From contig NZ_CP039727.1 of the NCBI RefSeq assembly GCF_005154805.1, positions 1,547,501 through 1,611,500 of the forward strand: a stretch of 64,000 nt of DNA, in the 5' to 3' direction. Source of the stretch: Bacillus sp. S3 (GTDB lineage Bacteria > Bacillota > Bacilli > Bacillales > Cytobacillaceae). Made by a program: the position numbers and the translations under genes. The notes beneath the pieces were generated by a model that saw nothing but the letters and a program-made list of their open reading frames with translations, had not been told where the DNA came from and made no database searches. This document shows positions 54,868-64,000 of this stretch, piece by piece (within the stretch, counting starts at the first letter, position 1; every line of letters starts with the position of its first letter).

Positions 54868-56067
54868 TTGCTAACCGCACGTACAAAAACAGGTAAAAAA
54901 CTTTGTCTCGGTCTTAATTATAAAAAGGAAACCCTGATGAGTTATCGCAGTAAGGAAGAATTTGTTTGTCCCATCTGTGGAGAGAGTGTAGTACTTAAAT
55001 TAGGAGATCAGCGGATTTTTCACTTTGCACATAAACGTGGAAGCACATGCCGAGATAGTTTTGAAAATGAATCATATGAACATCTCGAAGGGAAACGGCA
55101 ACTTTTTCAATGGCTTATAAGACAAGGGATTCCGGCAGAAATTGAATACTATGACAGTGAAATTCAGCAGCGGCCTGACATAATGTTTAAACATAATGGA
55201 AACAAATATGCATTAGAGTATCAATGTTCAACCATACCGGGAATGGATTTTAATAAAAGGACTAAAACGTATTTGGAAAATGGTTATACCCCACTATGGA
55301 TCATCTCCAGTTGTCACATCCACCAAAAAAAGAAAGACATCATCTCATTATCCACTTTTCAATATTTATTTTTACGAAGTACTTCTTCAGGAAATCTTTA
55401 TATTCCTGCTTATTGCCCCGAAAAGCATCTATTTCAATTGGTAGAATCGATTACCTCCTTCTCGATAAAAAACGCATTTGCTAAGTATTCCTTTATTCCA
55501 CAACACAATATTGAGTTAGATGGGCTATTAGAACCTTATCAAAAGAACCAGTTTAATTTATCAAGCTGGAAAGCAGAGACTGAAAAGTTTATCTTCAATT
55601 GGGGACTTCATCCGCAGCCGAGTCAAAAAGTATTTCTCCATGAGATTTATAGCCGAGGCCTTAATCTTTTCCTATTACCTCCTGAAATTGGTCTTCCAGT
55701 AGCACATGCATTACTATTACAAACACCTCCAATCATTTGGCAAACCTATTTCTATCTTGATGTATTAGCCAATAAGAACCCTGGCGATTTCATAACTTTT
55801 CAAGAGGTAACCATTCATTTTAACAAGAGAAAAAGAAAATTCGAAATATTGATAAGAACCCTTCCACAACTACAGCAGTTAAACCCAATCTTACCACTTA
55901 TTGAATATGTACAAACCTTGGAACACCTGGGAATACTGACACGAAAAAAAGACTCTGTATATCAACTACAACGAAGGATCGTTATACCAAGGTCAAATAG
56001 TGAAAGTGAAGAAGTAAAACTGCGTTTTTATCAAAAAAATAGCAATATCCTTCTAAAAAACAATTGA
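54868..56067 (+). CDS. coiA: Competence protein CoiA, nuclease-like
   Basis: Competence-associated protein (399 aa) needed for efficient transformation. The N-terminal zinc finger has CPICG plus an FHFAHKRGSTC segment. A PD-(D/E)xK nuclease-like core follows, with RPDI and ALEYQCS (residues about 105-125), and a long helical C-terminal domain. AAGGAGGAG precedes the TTG start. Downstream is pepF, as in B. subtilis coiA-yjbG. Confidence 0.9.
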   Translation: MLTARTKTGKKLCLGLNYKKETLMSYRSKEEFVCPICGESVVLKLGDQRIFHFAHKRGSTCRDSFENESYEHLEGKRQLFQWLIRQGIPAEIEYYDSEIQQRPDIMFKHNGNKYALEYQCSTIPGMDFNKRTKTYLENGYTPLWIISSCHIHQKKKDIISLSTFQYLFLRSTSSGNLYIPAYCPEKHLFQLVESITSFSIKNAFAKYSFIPQHNIELDGLLEPYQKNQFNLSSWKAETEKFIFNWGLHPQPSQKVFLHEIYSRGLNLFLLPPEIGLPVAHALLLQTPPIIWQTYFYLDVLANKNPGDFITFQEVTIHFNKRKRKFEILIRTLPQLQQLNPILPLIEYVQTLEHLGILTRKKDSVYQLQRRIVIPRSNSESEEVKLRFYQKNSNILLKNN

Positions 56068-56198
56068 AAATGAACGAATGGGTATAATAAGTGGAGATGT
56101 TCTGTCTTTTCTTACGCTTTAAAAAGGAAAATGGAAGAATAAAGAGAATATATTTATTAGAAGGTTTATGAGTTATCACAATGAATGGAGGATGGATC

Positions 56199-58016
56199 AT
56201 GGCAAATGAAACCGCTGTAAAATCTCTACCGGCTAGAAGTGAAATCGCTGTGGAAGACACGTGGAATTTAGAAGATATTTTTGCAAGTGATCAAGAATGG
56301 GAAAAAGAGTTTCAAGAGGTAAAAAATCAAATTCCAGGGATTAAAGAATTTGAAGGGAAATTAGGAGAGAGTGCGGAGACACTCTATAATGCGCTACAGT
56401 TCCAAGATAAACTGTTAGAACGAATTGGAAAGCTCTATACATACTCACATATGCGCTACGATCAAGACACGACCAATTCTTTTTATCAAGGGCTAGATGA
56501 CAGAATGAAGAATCTCTACTCTCAGGCAGCGAGTCAGTTAGCGTTTATTGTTCCTGAAATTCTTTCAATTGACGAAAGCAAAGTTACAGGTTTCCTCAAT
56601 GAGAAACAGGAGTTAAAACTATATGAACATGCGTTGGAGGAGATTAATCTTCAAAGGCCACACGTGCTGAGTGCGGAGCAAGAAGCCCTTTTAGCAGAAG
56701 CAGGAGAAGTGATGGACGCCTCGAGCAACACCTTTGGGATGCTGAATAATGCCGATCTTCAATTTCCAACCATTAAAGATGAGAATGGTGAAGAGGTTGA
56801 AGTGACCCACGGCCGTTACAGCCGTTTCTTGGAAAGCGGAGATCAGCGGGTACGCCGCGATGCCTTTAAAGCTGTTTATAAAACGTATGGAGATTTTAAA
56901 AATACTTTTTCAAGCACGTTAAGCGGAAATGTGAAAAAGGACAACTTTAATGCAAGAGTTAGAAAATATGATTCAGCAAGACATGCCGCCCTTTCTGCAA
57001 ACAATATTCCGGAAAGTGTTTATGATAATCTTGTCAATACAGTGACCGAAAATCTTCACCTATTACATCGCTATGTTAAGCTTCGTAAAAAAGTGTTAGG
57101 TTTAGAGGAGCTGCACATGTATGACTTATATACCCCGTTAGTAAAAGATGTGAAAATGCCGATCGAATACGATGAGGCAAAGGATTTAGTCATTAAGGGA
57201 CTGGCACCATTAGGCGAGGAATATGTGAAAATCTTAAAAGAAGGTTTTGAAAATCGCTGGGTTGATGTTCACGAAAATAAAGGGAAGCGCAGTGGTGCAT
57301 ACTCTTCTGGAGCATATGGGACACATCCATATATTTTAATGAATTGGCAGGATAATGTGAATAATTTATTTACATTAGCCCATGAATTTGGCCATTCCGT
57401 GCATAGTTACTATACACGGAAAGCTCAGCCATATCCGTACGGTAACTATTCGATTTTCGTTGCTGAAGTAGCCTCCACCTGTAATGAGGCACTATTAAAT
57501 GATTACCTGTTAAAAACAATTGATGATGAGCAAAAGCGCATTTACCTCCTAAATCATTATTTAGAAGGCTTTAGAGGAACTGTGTTCCGCCAGACAATGT
57601 TTGCTGAGTTTGAGCATCTCATTCATCAAATGGCACAAAATAATGAGGCATTAACTGCCGATGCTTTAACAAAGGCCTATTATGAACTGAATAAAAAGTA
57701 TTTTGGAGAAGAGGATATTGTGATTGATGAGGAAATCGGTTTAGAATGGGCAAGAATTCCGCATTTCTATTACAATTACTATGTTTATCAGTACGCAACA
57801 GGCTTCAGTGCAGCTACCGCTCTTAGTAAGCAGATTTTAGAAGAAGGCGAGCCTGCTGTCAAACGGTATATTGAGGAGTTCCTAAGTGCCGGAAGCTCAG
57901 ATTACCCAATTGAAGTACTTAAAAAAGCGGGAGTTGACATGACAAGTGCCGATCCAATTAAAAATGCTTGTAAAGTGTTTGAAGAGAAACTGAACGAATT
58001 AGAACAATTATTAATA
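56199..58016 (+). CDS. pepF: Oligoendopeptidase F
   Basis: Cytoplasmic M3B zinc peptidase (605-606 aa) that cleaves short peptides. It is thought to process oligopeptides brought in by Opp/App and, in Bacillus, can affect sporulation signalling peptides. The zinc site is HEFGHSVH near residue 390, with EVASTCNEALLND supplying the third ligand. GGAGG lies between an upstream ATG (56181) and the ATG at 56199, so the latter is chosen. The stop codon is TAA just before a terminator. Confidence 0.94.
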
Positions 58017-58024
58017 TAAGTAAG

Positions 58025-58064
58025 GAAAAGGGATGGTGCCTAAATCTAGGTCCATCCCTTTTAA
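58025..58064. terminator. Bidirectional terminator after pepF
   Basis: Stem AAAAGGGATGG / CCATCCCTTTT with a 14-nt partly paired loop (CCTAAATCTAGG). Confidence 0.85.
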
Positions 58065-58234
58065 AATCCCTTAAATCGTTTACGATCATTAAGATAAGTA
58101 AGGAAGATTAATATAGAAATAAATAAAATAGGAGCACTAAGTAATATAGGAAAAATCTTAAGTAATGCAAGAATGTGCAGAAAAAAAGCAAATATTATAA
58201 AAAGTACGATGATGACAAAAGGAATTTTGCTCAC
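58061..58234 (-). CDS. Small two-helix membrane protein
   Basis: A 57-residue, very hydrophobic protein (MSKIPFVIIVLFIIFAFFLH...) with two helices and a basic end NDRKRFKGF. AAAGGTGGA stands seven bases before the GTG at 58234. A longer frame to 58264 runs through that site. No family is recognised. Two Fnr/CRP-like palindromes lie 90-160 bp upstream and could control it. Confidence 0.6.
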   Translation of the reverse strand: MSKIPFVIIVLFIIFAFFLHILALLKIFPILLSAPILFISILIFLTYLNDRKRFKGF

Positions 58235-58323
58235 AGTAAATTCCACCTTTGTAAGGTTGTTCACTACTATGTTTATTGTCCACTTCGTGAATATATGACT
58301 TTAACCTGTCTTTTTGACAATAT

Positions 58324-58339
58324 TGTGAAATGTAGCACA
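58324..58339. promoter_or_regulatory. Fnr/CRP-like palindrome, target unclear
   Basis: TGTGA-AATGTA-GCACA, one mismatch to the consensus. No -10 is found at the 21-bp distance on either strand. Confidence 0.4.
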
Positions 58340-58380
58340 AACTTATTGTCAGCAGCTCTAATCGCATGGTATATTTAATG

Positions 58381-58396
58381 TGTGAAGTTGATCACA
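58381..58396. promoter_or_regulatory. Perfect Fnr/CRP-like palindrome, target unclear
   Basis: TGTGA-AGTTGA-TCACA. Centre 57 bp from the neighbouring box; no -10 at the expected distance. Confidence 0.5.
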
Positions 58397-58461
58397 ACAA
58401 ACATATACCCCTTTGTTTGACCGTGAAAAATTTCTCCCATCCCCTTTGTTCGTATTAATAG

Positions 58462-58502
58462 AAAAATGCCTTGCAGTGTTTAAAACTGCAAGGCATTTTC
58501 GT
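58462..58502. terminator. Terminator after spxH
   Basis: Stem GAAAAATGCCTTGCAGT / ACTGCAAGGCATTTTC with loop GTTTAAA-type centre. It ends the minus-strand spxH transcript. Confidence 0.88.
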
Positions 58503-58551
58503 TTTCTGGATATGCATAAAAATTGTCGGAACACATTGAACCGACATTCGT

Positions 58552-59421
58552 TTATTCTTCAATATACCGCCAAAATGTTCCGTACTTGGCCGGAATTTGT
58601 TCCACCACTTGCTTTAAAAGCAATTTCTTCATTTCCCGTTCAATTTGTGAAATCGACATATTATAGACTACGGCAATTTCCTTCGAGGCAACAAATTTAA
58701 AAAATTTCATAAATGTTTCTAATGAAGGCGGAGGAGATTGTACTGGCTTTTCAGAAAGCATTTCCTCTAATATTTGGACATACACCTCATAAGGATAGGA
58801 ACCAGTAATTTTAATCCCTTCATCCTCGGTATTTTCATTAAAAAACACGAGGGTAGGAATTTCATAAACATCCATTTCGGAGGTGATTTTCAAATCACAT
58901 TGAAAGGCTTTCGCTGCACTCTCAGAATGGATATCTGCCATAAATTCTTCAACATCCAAGCCTGAACTATTGGCACATTCCTTTAATACCTCAAGATTAG
59001 AAGTATTCTGCTTTTCTAAAAACAGCATTTCCTGAATTCTCCGGAGAAAACGGAGACCCGCGCGTCTGCCTTGTAATTCGGCAGCTTTCAGGGCAATCGA
59101 AACAGTATAAGGGTTATCTACAGGGTTTTCTAACCACAAGCTTCCATCACAGGACATGCCCGTTCTGCTCGCTGTCATTTCCCAGACTTGAGCAATATTT
59201 TCATAGTTCTTTTTCTTGCTCAAATTTAAATCCGCTAACCGTCCGCTTAACACATGTTTAATTGAAAAATACCTTCCATATTCAATATGCAGTTTCTTTA
59301 AAATCGGCTCAAGTGCCCAGCATTCAGGGCAAAGCGGATCAATGAACATATATATTTCAATTGGTTTTTTATCACCGCCGCTGCAACGTTTCTTTGCTCC
59401 GGGTGATTTAGAATTACTCAC
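58552..59421 (-). CDS. spxH: ClpXP adaptor SpxH (YjbH)
   Basis: Thioredoxin/DsbA-like adaptor (289 aa) that presents Spx to ClpXP for degradation. The CxxC motif is in [12 protein letters not shown] near residue 30. A second cysteine-rich stretch is KKRCSGGDK at the N-terminus, and a cis-Pro loop is [13 protein letters not shown] selects the GTG at 59421; a GTG at 59430 overlaps that site. It overlaps the end of yjbI by 8 bp, so the pair is translationally coupled. Confidence 0.92.
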   Translation of the reverse strand: MSNSKSPGAKKRCSGGDKKPIEIYMFIDPLCPECWALEPILKKLHIEYGRYFSIKHVLSGRLADLNLSKKKNYENIAQVWEMTASRTGMSCDGSLWLENPVDNPYTVSIALKAAELQGRRAGLRFLRRIQEMLFLEKQNTSNLEVLKECANSSGLDVEEFMADIHSESAAKAFQCDLKITSEMDVYEIPTLVFFNENTEDEGIKITGSYPYEVYVQILEEMLSEKPVQSPPPSLETFMKFFKFVASKEIAVVYNMSISQIEREMKKLLLKQVVEQIPAKYGTFWRYIEE

Positions 59422-59824
59422 GATTTTCACCTGGTATCTCGCCTTCGTCAGGCGTGTTAATCATATGTTGGGCAGTAAGATAGAGCCGGTCATAGAAATC
59501 ATCTCGGATTGTACCATGTAAGCCGACCATATCCATTGCGTTTTTCATACAAGATAACCATGCTTTTGCCCGCGATGGTGTAACTGGAAAGGGCAAATGA
59601 CGGGCACGCATCATCGGATGTCCATGTTCCTCTGTATAAATCGGGGGCCCGCCTAAATATTGTGTCAAAAATTGCTTCTGTTTTCGTGCTATTTCAGTAA
59701 ATTGATTTGGGAATATTGGAGCAAGCTCAGGATGTTGTGCAACGAGGCCATAAAAAGTGTCGACAAGACGGTATAATGTATCTTCACCAATGGCCTCAAA
59801 TGGTGTAAGCTTTTTTTCAATCAT
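59414..59824 (-). CDS. yjbI: Truncated haemoglobin YjbI (group II)
   Basis: A 136-residue 2/2 globin with typical elements: the Tyr-containing B helix ([15 protein letters not shown]), the LTQYLGGPP loop, the proximal His in [10 protein letters not shown], and [10 protein letters not shown]. It binds haem and O2 or peroxide; in B. subtilis it is linked with YjbH. AAAGGAG precedes the ATG at 59824; an ATG at 59857 has none. It is the first gene of the yjbI-spxH pair. Confidence 0.92.
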   Translation of the reverse strand: MIEKKLTPFEAIGEDTLYRLVDTFYGLVAQHPELAPIFPNQFTEIARKQKQFLTQYLGGPPIYTEEHGHPMMRARHLPFPVTPSRAKAWLSCMKNAMDMVGLHGTIRDDFYDRLYLTAQHMINTPDEGEIPGENRE

Positions 59825-59957
59825 GTTGACAACTCCTTTAAAATCTTTTGTATTCATATTTTATCAATGCCCCATTCATATCTCAAATGAATTGCCTTGA
59901 AAAGGGGAATTTTACAGAATAGTAAAGTTTTCCTTTAGGTTAATTTTCCTATATCAA

Positions 59958-60539
59958 TTATAACTGTTTATATCTTTGATTATAGAAGCGGAGGATTTTA
60001 TTCTCCGTTTTCCGTTTTGGAATCCCAAATTGAGCAAGAAGTTCTAGGAAAATTTTCTGTCCCTCGGTAAAGGAATCCACTTCATATTCTAATTCGTAAT
60101 CATCAATTCCCATATAAGAACTATGGTCAAGAACAAGTAATCCATTCTTGTATTGAAATTCTACTCTATTTGTCGTGAGCGATCCAAAATAATCTATTTT
60201 GGAAAAAGGAATACCCTGTTCTGCGATTAGTTCCTGGATGATTCCGTATGGGAGCTGCCCCTGATTCATTGCCAATGACGCTTCTACCCGGCTTAAGGTT
60301 TGATTGGTTTCTAGCAGTCCAACCTCATTAGGCTGTTTTAGGGTCATTTCGTAAGCTCCTCCTTTTTGACGGATGCGTAAAGCAGCACCCGTTTCCTTTA
60401 AAGAAAAATCGGCTGTATCAAAGTAATGATTTTCTTGGGAAAAAATTTGGCCATCCTTTATTTTGAATTCCTTAAGAAGCTGCTCATATTCCTTTTTTGT
60501 AAGCATATTTTTAAATTCGATCTCAATATTTTGTGACAC
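59958..60539 (-). CDS. yjbK: CYTH-domain protein YjbK
   Basis: CYTH/triphosphate tunnel metalloenzyme (193 aa). The signature EIEFK is at residues 6-10, and the tunnel-lining charged residues follow in ALRIRQKGG, MTLKQP and YELEYEVDSF. Such enzymes hydrolyse or cyclise triphosphate substrates; the substrate here is unknown. It starts with GTG after AAAGGGTGAG. It is divergent from yjbL-relQ-nadK, the usual arrangement with the alarmone synthetase next door. Confidence 0.92.
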   Translation of the reverse strand: MSQNIEIEFKNMLTKKEYEQLLKEFKIKDGQIFSQENHYFDTADFSLKETGAALRIRQKGGAYEMTLKQPNEVGLLETNQTLSRVEASLAMNQGQLPYGIIQELIAEQGIPFSKIDYFGSLTTNRVEFQYKNGLLVLDHSSYMGIDDYELEYEVDSFTEGQKIFLELLAQFGIPKRKTENKILRFYNQRYKQL

Positions 60540-60700
60540 CGCAGCTCACCCTTTCTCGATGATAGTTTTCTTAATCATAACGATGAACGTTCATACATGT
60601 CCACTGCAGGTGATTTCAGCTATCATTATCAAACTGCAATCCTTGGGAGAAATGGGTGAATTATGTTAAAATAAGATGGTGAAAGATGGAGGGAAACGAG

Positions 60701-61060
60701 ATGAAAAAAAGGATTACAATCCAACAGGCGAACTTGATAGAAAACAAGCTTATATTAGAAACAAATGAACCCATCACCGGATTGGTTCCGGGGGAGCAGA
60801 TTCTTGTGGATTCTGACCAGTATGCATTCATTTATTTAATGGAGGATCAAGAGGATTATACATATATCGTTTTATCTGAAGAAATCTGGCCGTTATTAAA
60901 GACTGCGAACGAGCAAGAGACACCGGTCTGTATTGCCTATAATGAAGAACAGTTAGAGCTAACAAATTTTTCTGAGGAATTAGAATATGTAATTAGTAAT
61001 ATTAAAGGTAATAGTAATTATGGGAATGAAATGGTTACAAAAGTTGAAGGGATTTTCTAA
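60701..61060 (+). CDS. yjbL: YjbL family protein (UPF0738)
   Basis: A 119-residue protein of unknown function, starting MKKRITIQQANLIENKLILE. GGAGGG selects the ATG at 60701; an ATG at 60686 is upstream of that site. It is the first gene of the yjbL-relQ-nadK-yjbO string. The name follows synteny and general resemblance. Confidence 0.82.
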   Translation: MKKRITIQQANLIENKLILETNEPITGLVPGEQILVDSDQYAFIYLMEDQEDYTYIVLSEEIWPLLKTANEQETPVCIAYNEEQLELTNFSEELEYVISNIKGNSNYGNEMVTKVEGIF

Positions 61061-61089
61061 ACATAATTTGTTTTCATCGAGGTGAAATC

Positions 61090-61728
61090 ATGAAGCATTG
61101 GGATCAATTTTTAGCCCCATATAAGCAGGCTGTATCTGAGCTAAAAATAAAATTAAAGGGAATGAGGGGGCAATTTGAATTAGATTCTTCTCATTCACCC
61201 ATTGAATTTGTTACAGGGCGCGTTAAACCAATCGCAAGTATTCTCGATAAAGCTAATCAAAAAGGTATACCGCTTGAACGTTTGGAAGAGGAAATGCAAG
61301 ATATTGCAGGCATGCGAATTATGTGTCAATTTGTAGAAGATATACATATGGTTGTCAATTTGTTAAGACACCGCAATGATCTGGAAGTAGTGGAGGAAAG
61401 AGATTACATCTCTCATAAAAAGACGAGCGGGTATCGTTCCTATCATGTGGTGATTCGCTACCCGGTTCAAACCATTCATGGCGAGAAGAAAATCCTTGCC
61501 GAAATTCAAATCAGAACGCTGGCAATGAATTTTTGGGCGACAATTGAACATTCATTAAATTACAAGTATAAAGGAGTATTTCCAACTGATATTCAAATGA
61601 GACTGCAAAGAGCTTCCGAAGCCGCTTTTCGGCTTGACGAGGAAATGTCAATAATCCGCGGTGAAATCCAGGAAGCTCAAGCTTTTTTTACAAGAAAGAA
61701 AGAGTTAACGCAGGAAGATAAGAACTAA
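61090..61728 (+). CDS. relQ: Small alarmone synthetase RelQ/SasB (YjbM)
   Basis: Synthetase-only (p)ppGpp enzyme (212 aa), active as a tetramer. The synthetase fold is visible in MQDIAGMRIMCQFVED, RDYISHKKTSGYRSYH (G-loop) and ILAEIQIRTLAMNFWATIEH. No hydrolase or TGS domain is present. It follows yjbL by 29 bp with the ribosome site GAGGTGA. nadK follows closely. Confidence 0.94.
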   Translation: MKHWDQFLAPYKQAVSELKIKLKGMRGQFELDSSHSPIEFVTGRVKPIASILDKANQKGIPLERLEEEMQDIAGMRIMCQFVEDIHMVVNLLRHRNDLEVVEERDYISHKKTSGYRSYHVVIRYPVQTIHGEKKILAEIQIRTLAMNFWATIEHSLNYKYKGVFPTDIQMRLQRASEAAFRLDEEMSIIRGEIQEAQAFFTRKKELTQEDKN

Positions 61729-61776
61729 TCATATGACCGCCTTTTGAAAGCCACTAATTACAAGGAGCATAAACAA

Positions 61777-62571
61777 ATGAAATTTGCGATTACTTCAAAA
61801 GGAGATCAAAAATCAAACATTTTAATGCACAAAATGAGGACGTATTTACTTGATTTTGATCTTATCTACGATGAGGACCAGCCCGATATTGTTGTTTCCA
61901 TTGGCGGCGATGGAACGTTGCTGTATGCTTTCCACCGCTACAGCAGTCGTTTAAGCAAAACGGCATTTGTCGGCATCCATACAGGGCACCTCGGTTTTTA
62001 TGCCGACTGGATACCGGATGAAATTGAAAAGCTTGTGATTGCTATAGCTAAAACTCCTTATCAAGTTGTCGAATATCCACTGCTTGAGGTCATCATTCGA
62101 TACTCGCATGCCGGTAAGGAATCAAGGTATTTAGCCCTAAACGAATCAACAGTAAAAAGTGTAGAGGGAACACTTGTGATGGATGTTGAAATTCGCGGCC
62201 AGCATTTTGAACGGTTCCGTGGCGATGGTCTCTGCGTTTCAACTCCTTCTGGAAGTACGGCATATAATAAAGCGCTGGGTGGGGCAATTATTCACCCGGC
62301 GATATCTGCCATTCAAGTCGCGGAAATGGCGTCCATTAATAACAAGGTATTTAGAACAGTGGGCTCGCCGCTAATCCTTCCTGCACATCATAACTGTATG
62401 CTGAAACCTGTTAACCGTTCAGATTTTCAGGTAACGATTGATCATTTGACACTGCTTCATAAGGACGTTAAATCGATTCAATTTAGGGTGCCGGAGGAGA
62501 AGATTCGTTTTGCCCGCTTTCGTCCATTTCCATTCTGGAAAAGAGTTCATGACTCATTTATTTCGGACTAG
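61777..62571 (+). CDS. nadK: NAD kinase
   Basis: Phosphorylates NAD to NADP (264 aa). The GGDGT motif ([10 protein letters not shown]) is near residue 45, with NESTVKS and a [17 protein letters not shown] region downstream. AAGGAG selects the ATG at 61777; a TTG at 61744 has none. It corresponds to ppnKA/yjbN of B. subtilis. It lies between relQ and yjbO. Confidence 0.94.
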   Translation: MKFAITSKGDQKSNILMHKMRTYLLDFDLIYDEDQPDIVVSIGGDGTLLYAFHRYSSRLSKTAFVGIHTGHLGFYADWIPDEIEKLVIAIAKTPYQVVEYPLLEVIIRYSHAGKESRYLALNESTVKSVEGTLVMDVEIRGQHFERFRGDGLCVSTPSGSTAYNKALGGAIIHPAISAIQVAEMASINNKVFRTVGSPLILPAHHNCMLKPVNRSDFQVTIDHLTLLHKDVKSIQFRVPEEKIRFARFRPFPFWKRVHDSFISD

Positions 62572-62589
62572 GAGGAAGGCAGCAATATT

Positions 62590-63492
62590 ATGACATCTCA
62601 TTTTCAATTGAAATGGATAATCGATGAACAGAATAGCGGCATGTTAATAAAGGAATTTTTAAAAAAGGAAGAGATTTCACGTACGGCTTTAACTGATATT
62701 AAGTTTAAAGGCGGAGGGATACGGGTAAATAGTGAAGAAATGAATGTCCGATACAAACTTTTAACGGGCGATGTCCTGACGGTTGTATTTCCCGCTGAGC
62801 ATCCCAGCGAAGGAGTTCAAGGCGAGGATCTGCCGTTAAGTGTTTTGTTTGAAGATGATTATCTTCTTGTTGTCTGCAAACCAGCTGGTATGAATACGAT
62901 TCCCTCTAGGGAACACCCTAAGGGCAGTCTAGCCAATGCCCTTGTCGGCTACTATCAACGGATTAACCTTAAAGCAACATCTCATATCGTCACAAGGCTT
63001 GACCGTGATACATCGGGGATTGTTTTAATTGCTAAGCATCGTCATGTTCATCACTTGTTTAGCAAAATGCAGCAGAACGGACAGGTTAAAAGGACGTATG
63101 AGGCTTTTGCCGCTGGTTTACTTGCGCAAGATAGTGGTAGTATTAAGGAACCGATTGGCCGTAAAGAGGACAGTATAATCGAAAGAGAAGTACGTAACGA
63201 CGGTCAATATGCCTGTACGCATTATCGGGTACTAAAGAGACATAATGCGTTTTCACATATTGAGTTACAACTTGAAACAGGTAGGACGCATCAAATTAGG
63301 GTTCATATGTCCTATATTGGCCATCCCTTGCTCGGTGATGATTTGTATGGAGGAGATGTAACGTTACTCAATCGGCAGGCGCTTCATTGCAAACAAATCA
63401 AATTTAAGCACCCATTCTCCGGAGAAGAGATGATGTTTTCAGCATCGCTTCCACAGGATATGAGTGTCATATTAGAGGCTGATCTGCTTTGA
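62590..63492 (+). CDS. yjbO: RluA-family RNA pseudouridine synthase YjbO
   Basis: Pseudouridine synthase (300 aa). The catalytic Asp lies in HIVTRLDRDTSG, and the TGRTHQIRVHMSYIGHPLLGD motif is family-typical. An N-terminal S4-like part covers residues about 10-70. The target RNA is not known from sequence. Start ATG after AGGAGGAA, 18 bp from nadK. The terminator stem overlaps its last codons. Confidence 0.93.
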   Translation: MTSHFQLKWIIDEQNSGMLIKEFLKKEEISRTALTDIKFKGGGIRVNSEEMNVRYKLLTGDVLTVVFPAEHPSEGVQGEDLPLSVLFEDDYLLVVCKPAGMNTIPSREHPKGSLANALVGYYQRINLKATSHIVTRLDRDTSGIVLIAKHRHVHHLFSKMQQNGQVKRTYEAFAAGLLAQDSGSIKEPIGRKEDSIIEREVRNDGQYACTHYRVLKRHNAFSHIELQLETGRTHQIRVHMSYIGHPLLGDDLYGGDVTLLNRQALHCKQIKFKHPFSGEEMMFSASLPQDMSVILEADLL

Positions 63493-63518
63493 CCTGAGAT
63501 CAGCCTCGTCATTTTTAA
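63475..63518. terminator. Terminator between yjbO and prpE
   Basis: Stem GAGGCTGATC / GATCAGCCTC; the left arm is inside the yjbO coding end. Confidence 0.8.
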
Positions 63519-63522
63519 TTAA

Positions 63523-64000
63523 TCAATCAAATTCTTTAAATTTTTCTTCAACATAAAGCATAGAAGAAGGTACAGAAATCAATTCCATTTCAGGGTATCT
63601 TAATGCGGTAAGCTTGCCGCCAAATACGGCACCTGTATCAATATTATACGTATTGTTAAGGATTCGCGGCTCTTTTACCGGTGTATGTCCGTAAACAATA
63701 CGGGAATCGCCATGATACGTTTTCGCCCAATCCCGTCTAACCGGTGTGCCGTCAGGATTCTTTTTACCCGTAATATCTCCGTAAAGAACAAATTCTTTAA
63801 CCTTTGCATGTGTCTGTCCGATAAACTCTTCTTTTATTCCAGCATGTGCAATAATGAGCTTTTGATTATCTAATACTAAATAAAGTGGGGCCTTTTCATA
63901 AAGCTCAATAAATTTTTTACGAATGGATTGCTGGTCTTTTTTATATAATGATTCATATTCTGCTACAGTTGTTTCAAGTCCATGTGCAATCTGAACTTTG
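63523..64000 (-). CDS. prpE: PrpE, bis(5'-nucleosyl)-tetraphosphatase, 3' part
   Basis: The C-terminal 159 residues of a calcineurin-type metallophosphoesterase. The frame runs off the right edge, so the N-terminal metal-binding half is outside. Visible motifs are [42 protein letters not shown] and [10 protein letters not shown], closely following B. subtilis PrpE, which hydrolyses Ap4A and acts in spore germination control. The stop is TGA at 63523-63525. It is convergent with yjbO. Confidence 0.92.
   Translation of the reverse strand, partial: KVQIAHGLETTVAEYESLYKKDQQSIRKKFIELYEKAPLYLVLDNQKLIIAHAGIKEEFIGQTHAKVKEFVLYGDITGKKNPDGTPVRRDWAKTYHGDSRIVYGHTPVKEPRILNNTYNIDTGAVFGGKLTALRYPEMELISVPSSMLYVEEKFKEFD

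Overview
The window comes from a low-GC, endospore-forming Firmicute of the family Bacillaceae. Strong AGGAGG-type ribosome binding sites, frequent GTG and TTG starts, T-box, CtsR, FapR and ECF sigma signals, and long runs of Bacillus subtilis gene order all point there (yisL-yisN-asnO; yitK-yitL-yitS-yitT-yitU-yitW; yjzC to yjbP). It is not B. subtilis itself: a Tad secretion/pilus locus, a tungsten-type aldehyde ferredoxin oxidoreductase, a clpB gene and two Fnr paralogs are set into the backbone. A Neobacillus, Cytobacillus or Mesobacillus-like genome is plausible, but the genus cannot be fixed from sequence inspection.

Layout. 1-3.1 kb: end of a Tad locus (CpaF ATPase, TadB, TadC). 3.1-7.3 kb: yisL, then a pterin-enzyme module made of a MoaD-like protein, a small second protein also ending in Gly-Gly, aldehyde ferredoxin oxidoreductase, and an E1-like adenylyltransferase. 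7.3-18 kb: yisN, asnO, a membrane-anchored GH13 protein whose catalytic residues are all replaced, a stress-type SDR, yitK, yitL, yitS, yitT, small genes, yitU and yitW. 18-25.8 kb: an anaerobic/molybdenum-cofactor module with a radical SAM/SPASM protein, fnr paralog 1, moaA, ric, moeA, mobB, ywiC and fnr paralog 2. 26-43 kb: yjzC, clpB, yjzD, yjaU, yjaV, med, comZ, a His-rich yjzB-position gene, fabH-fabF, yjaZ, the app oligopeptide transporter and yjbA. 43-51 kb: trpS with a T-box leader, and the opp transporter. 51-64 kb: spx, mecA, cls, coiA, pepF, spxH, yjbI, yjbK, yjbL, relQ, nadK, yjbO and the 3' part of prpE.

How it works together. The most striking regulatory signal is a set of five TGTGA-N6-TCACA-like boxes (upstream of yitW, the radical SAM gene, moaA, ric and ywiC). 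Each sits exactly 21 bp from a recognisable -10 hexamer, which puts the box centre near -41.5, the class II activation position. Two Fnr-type regulators with C-terminal Cys-x2-Cys-x4-Cys clusters and CRP-like recognition helices lie among these genes, so a local oxygen-controlled regulon for Fe-S repair, molybdopterin synthesis and anaerobic metabolism is the simplest reading. The 51-60 kb part gathers the Spx proteolysis circuit: spx, its adaptor spxH, the ClpC adaptor mecA, plus an ECF sigma promoter on spx.

Starts were chosen by Shine-Dalgarno spacing and family alignment from memory. No database search was possible, so names rest on recognised motifs and gene order.
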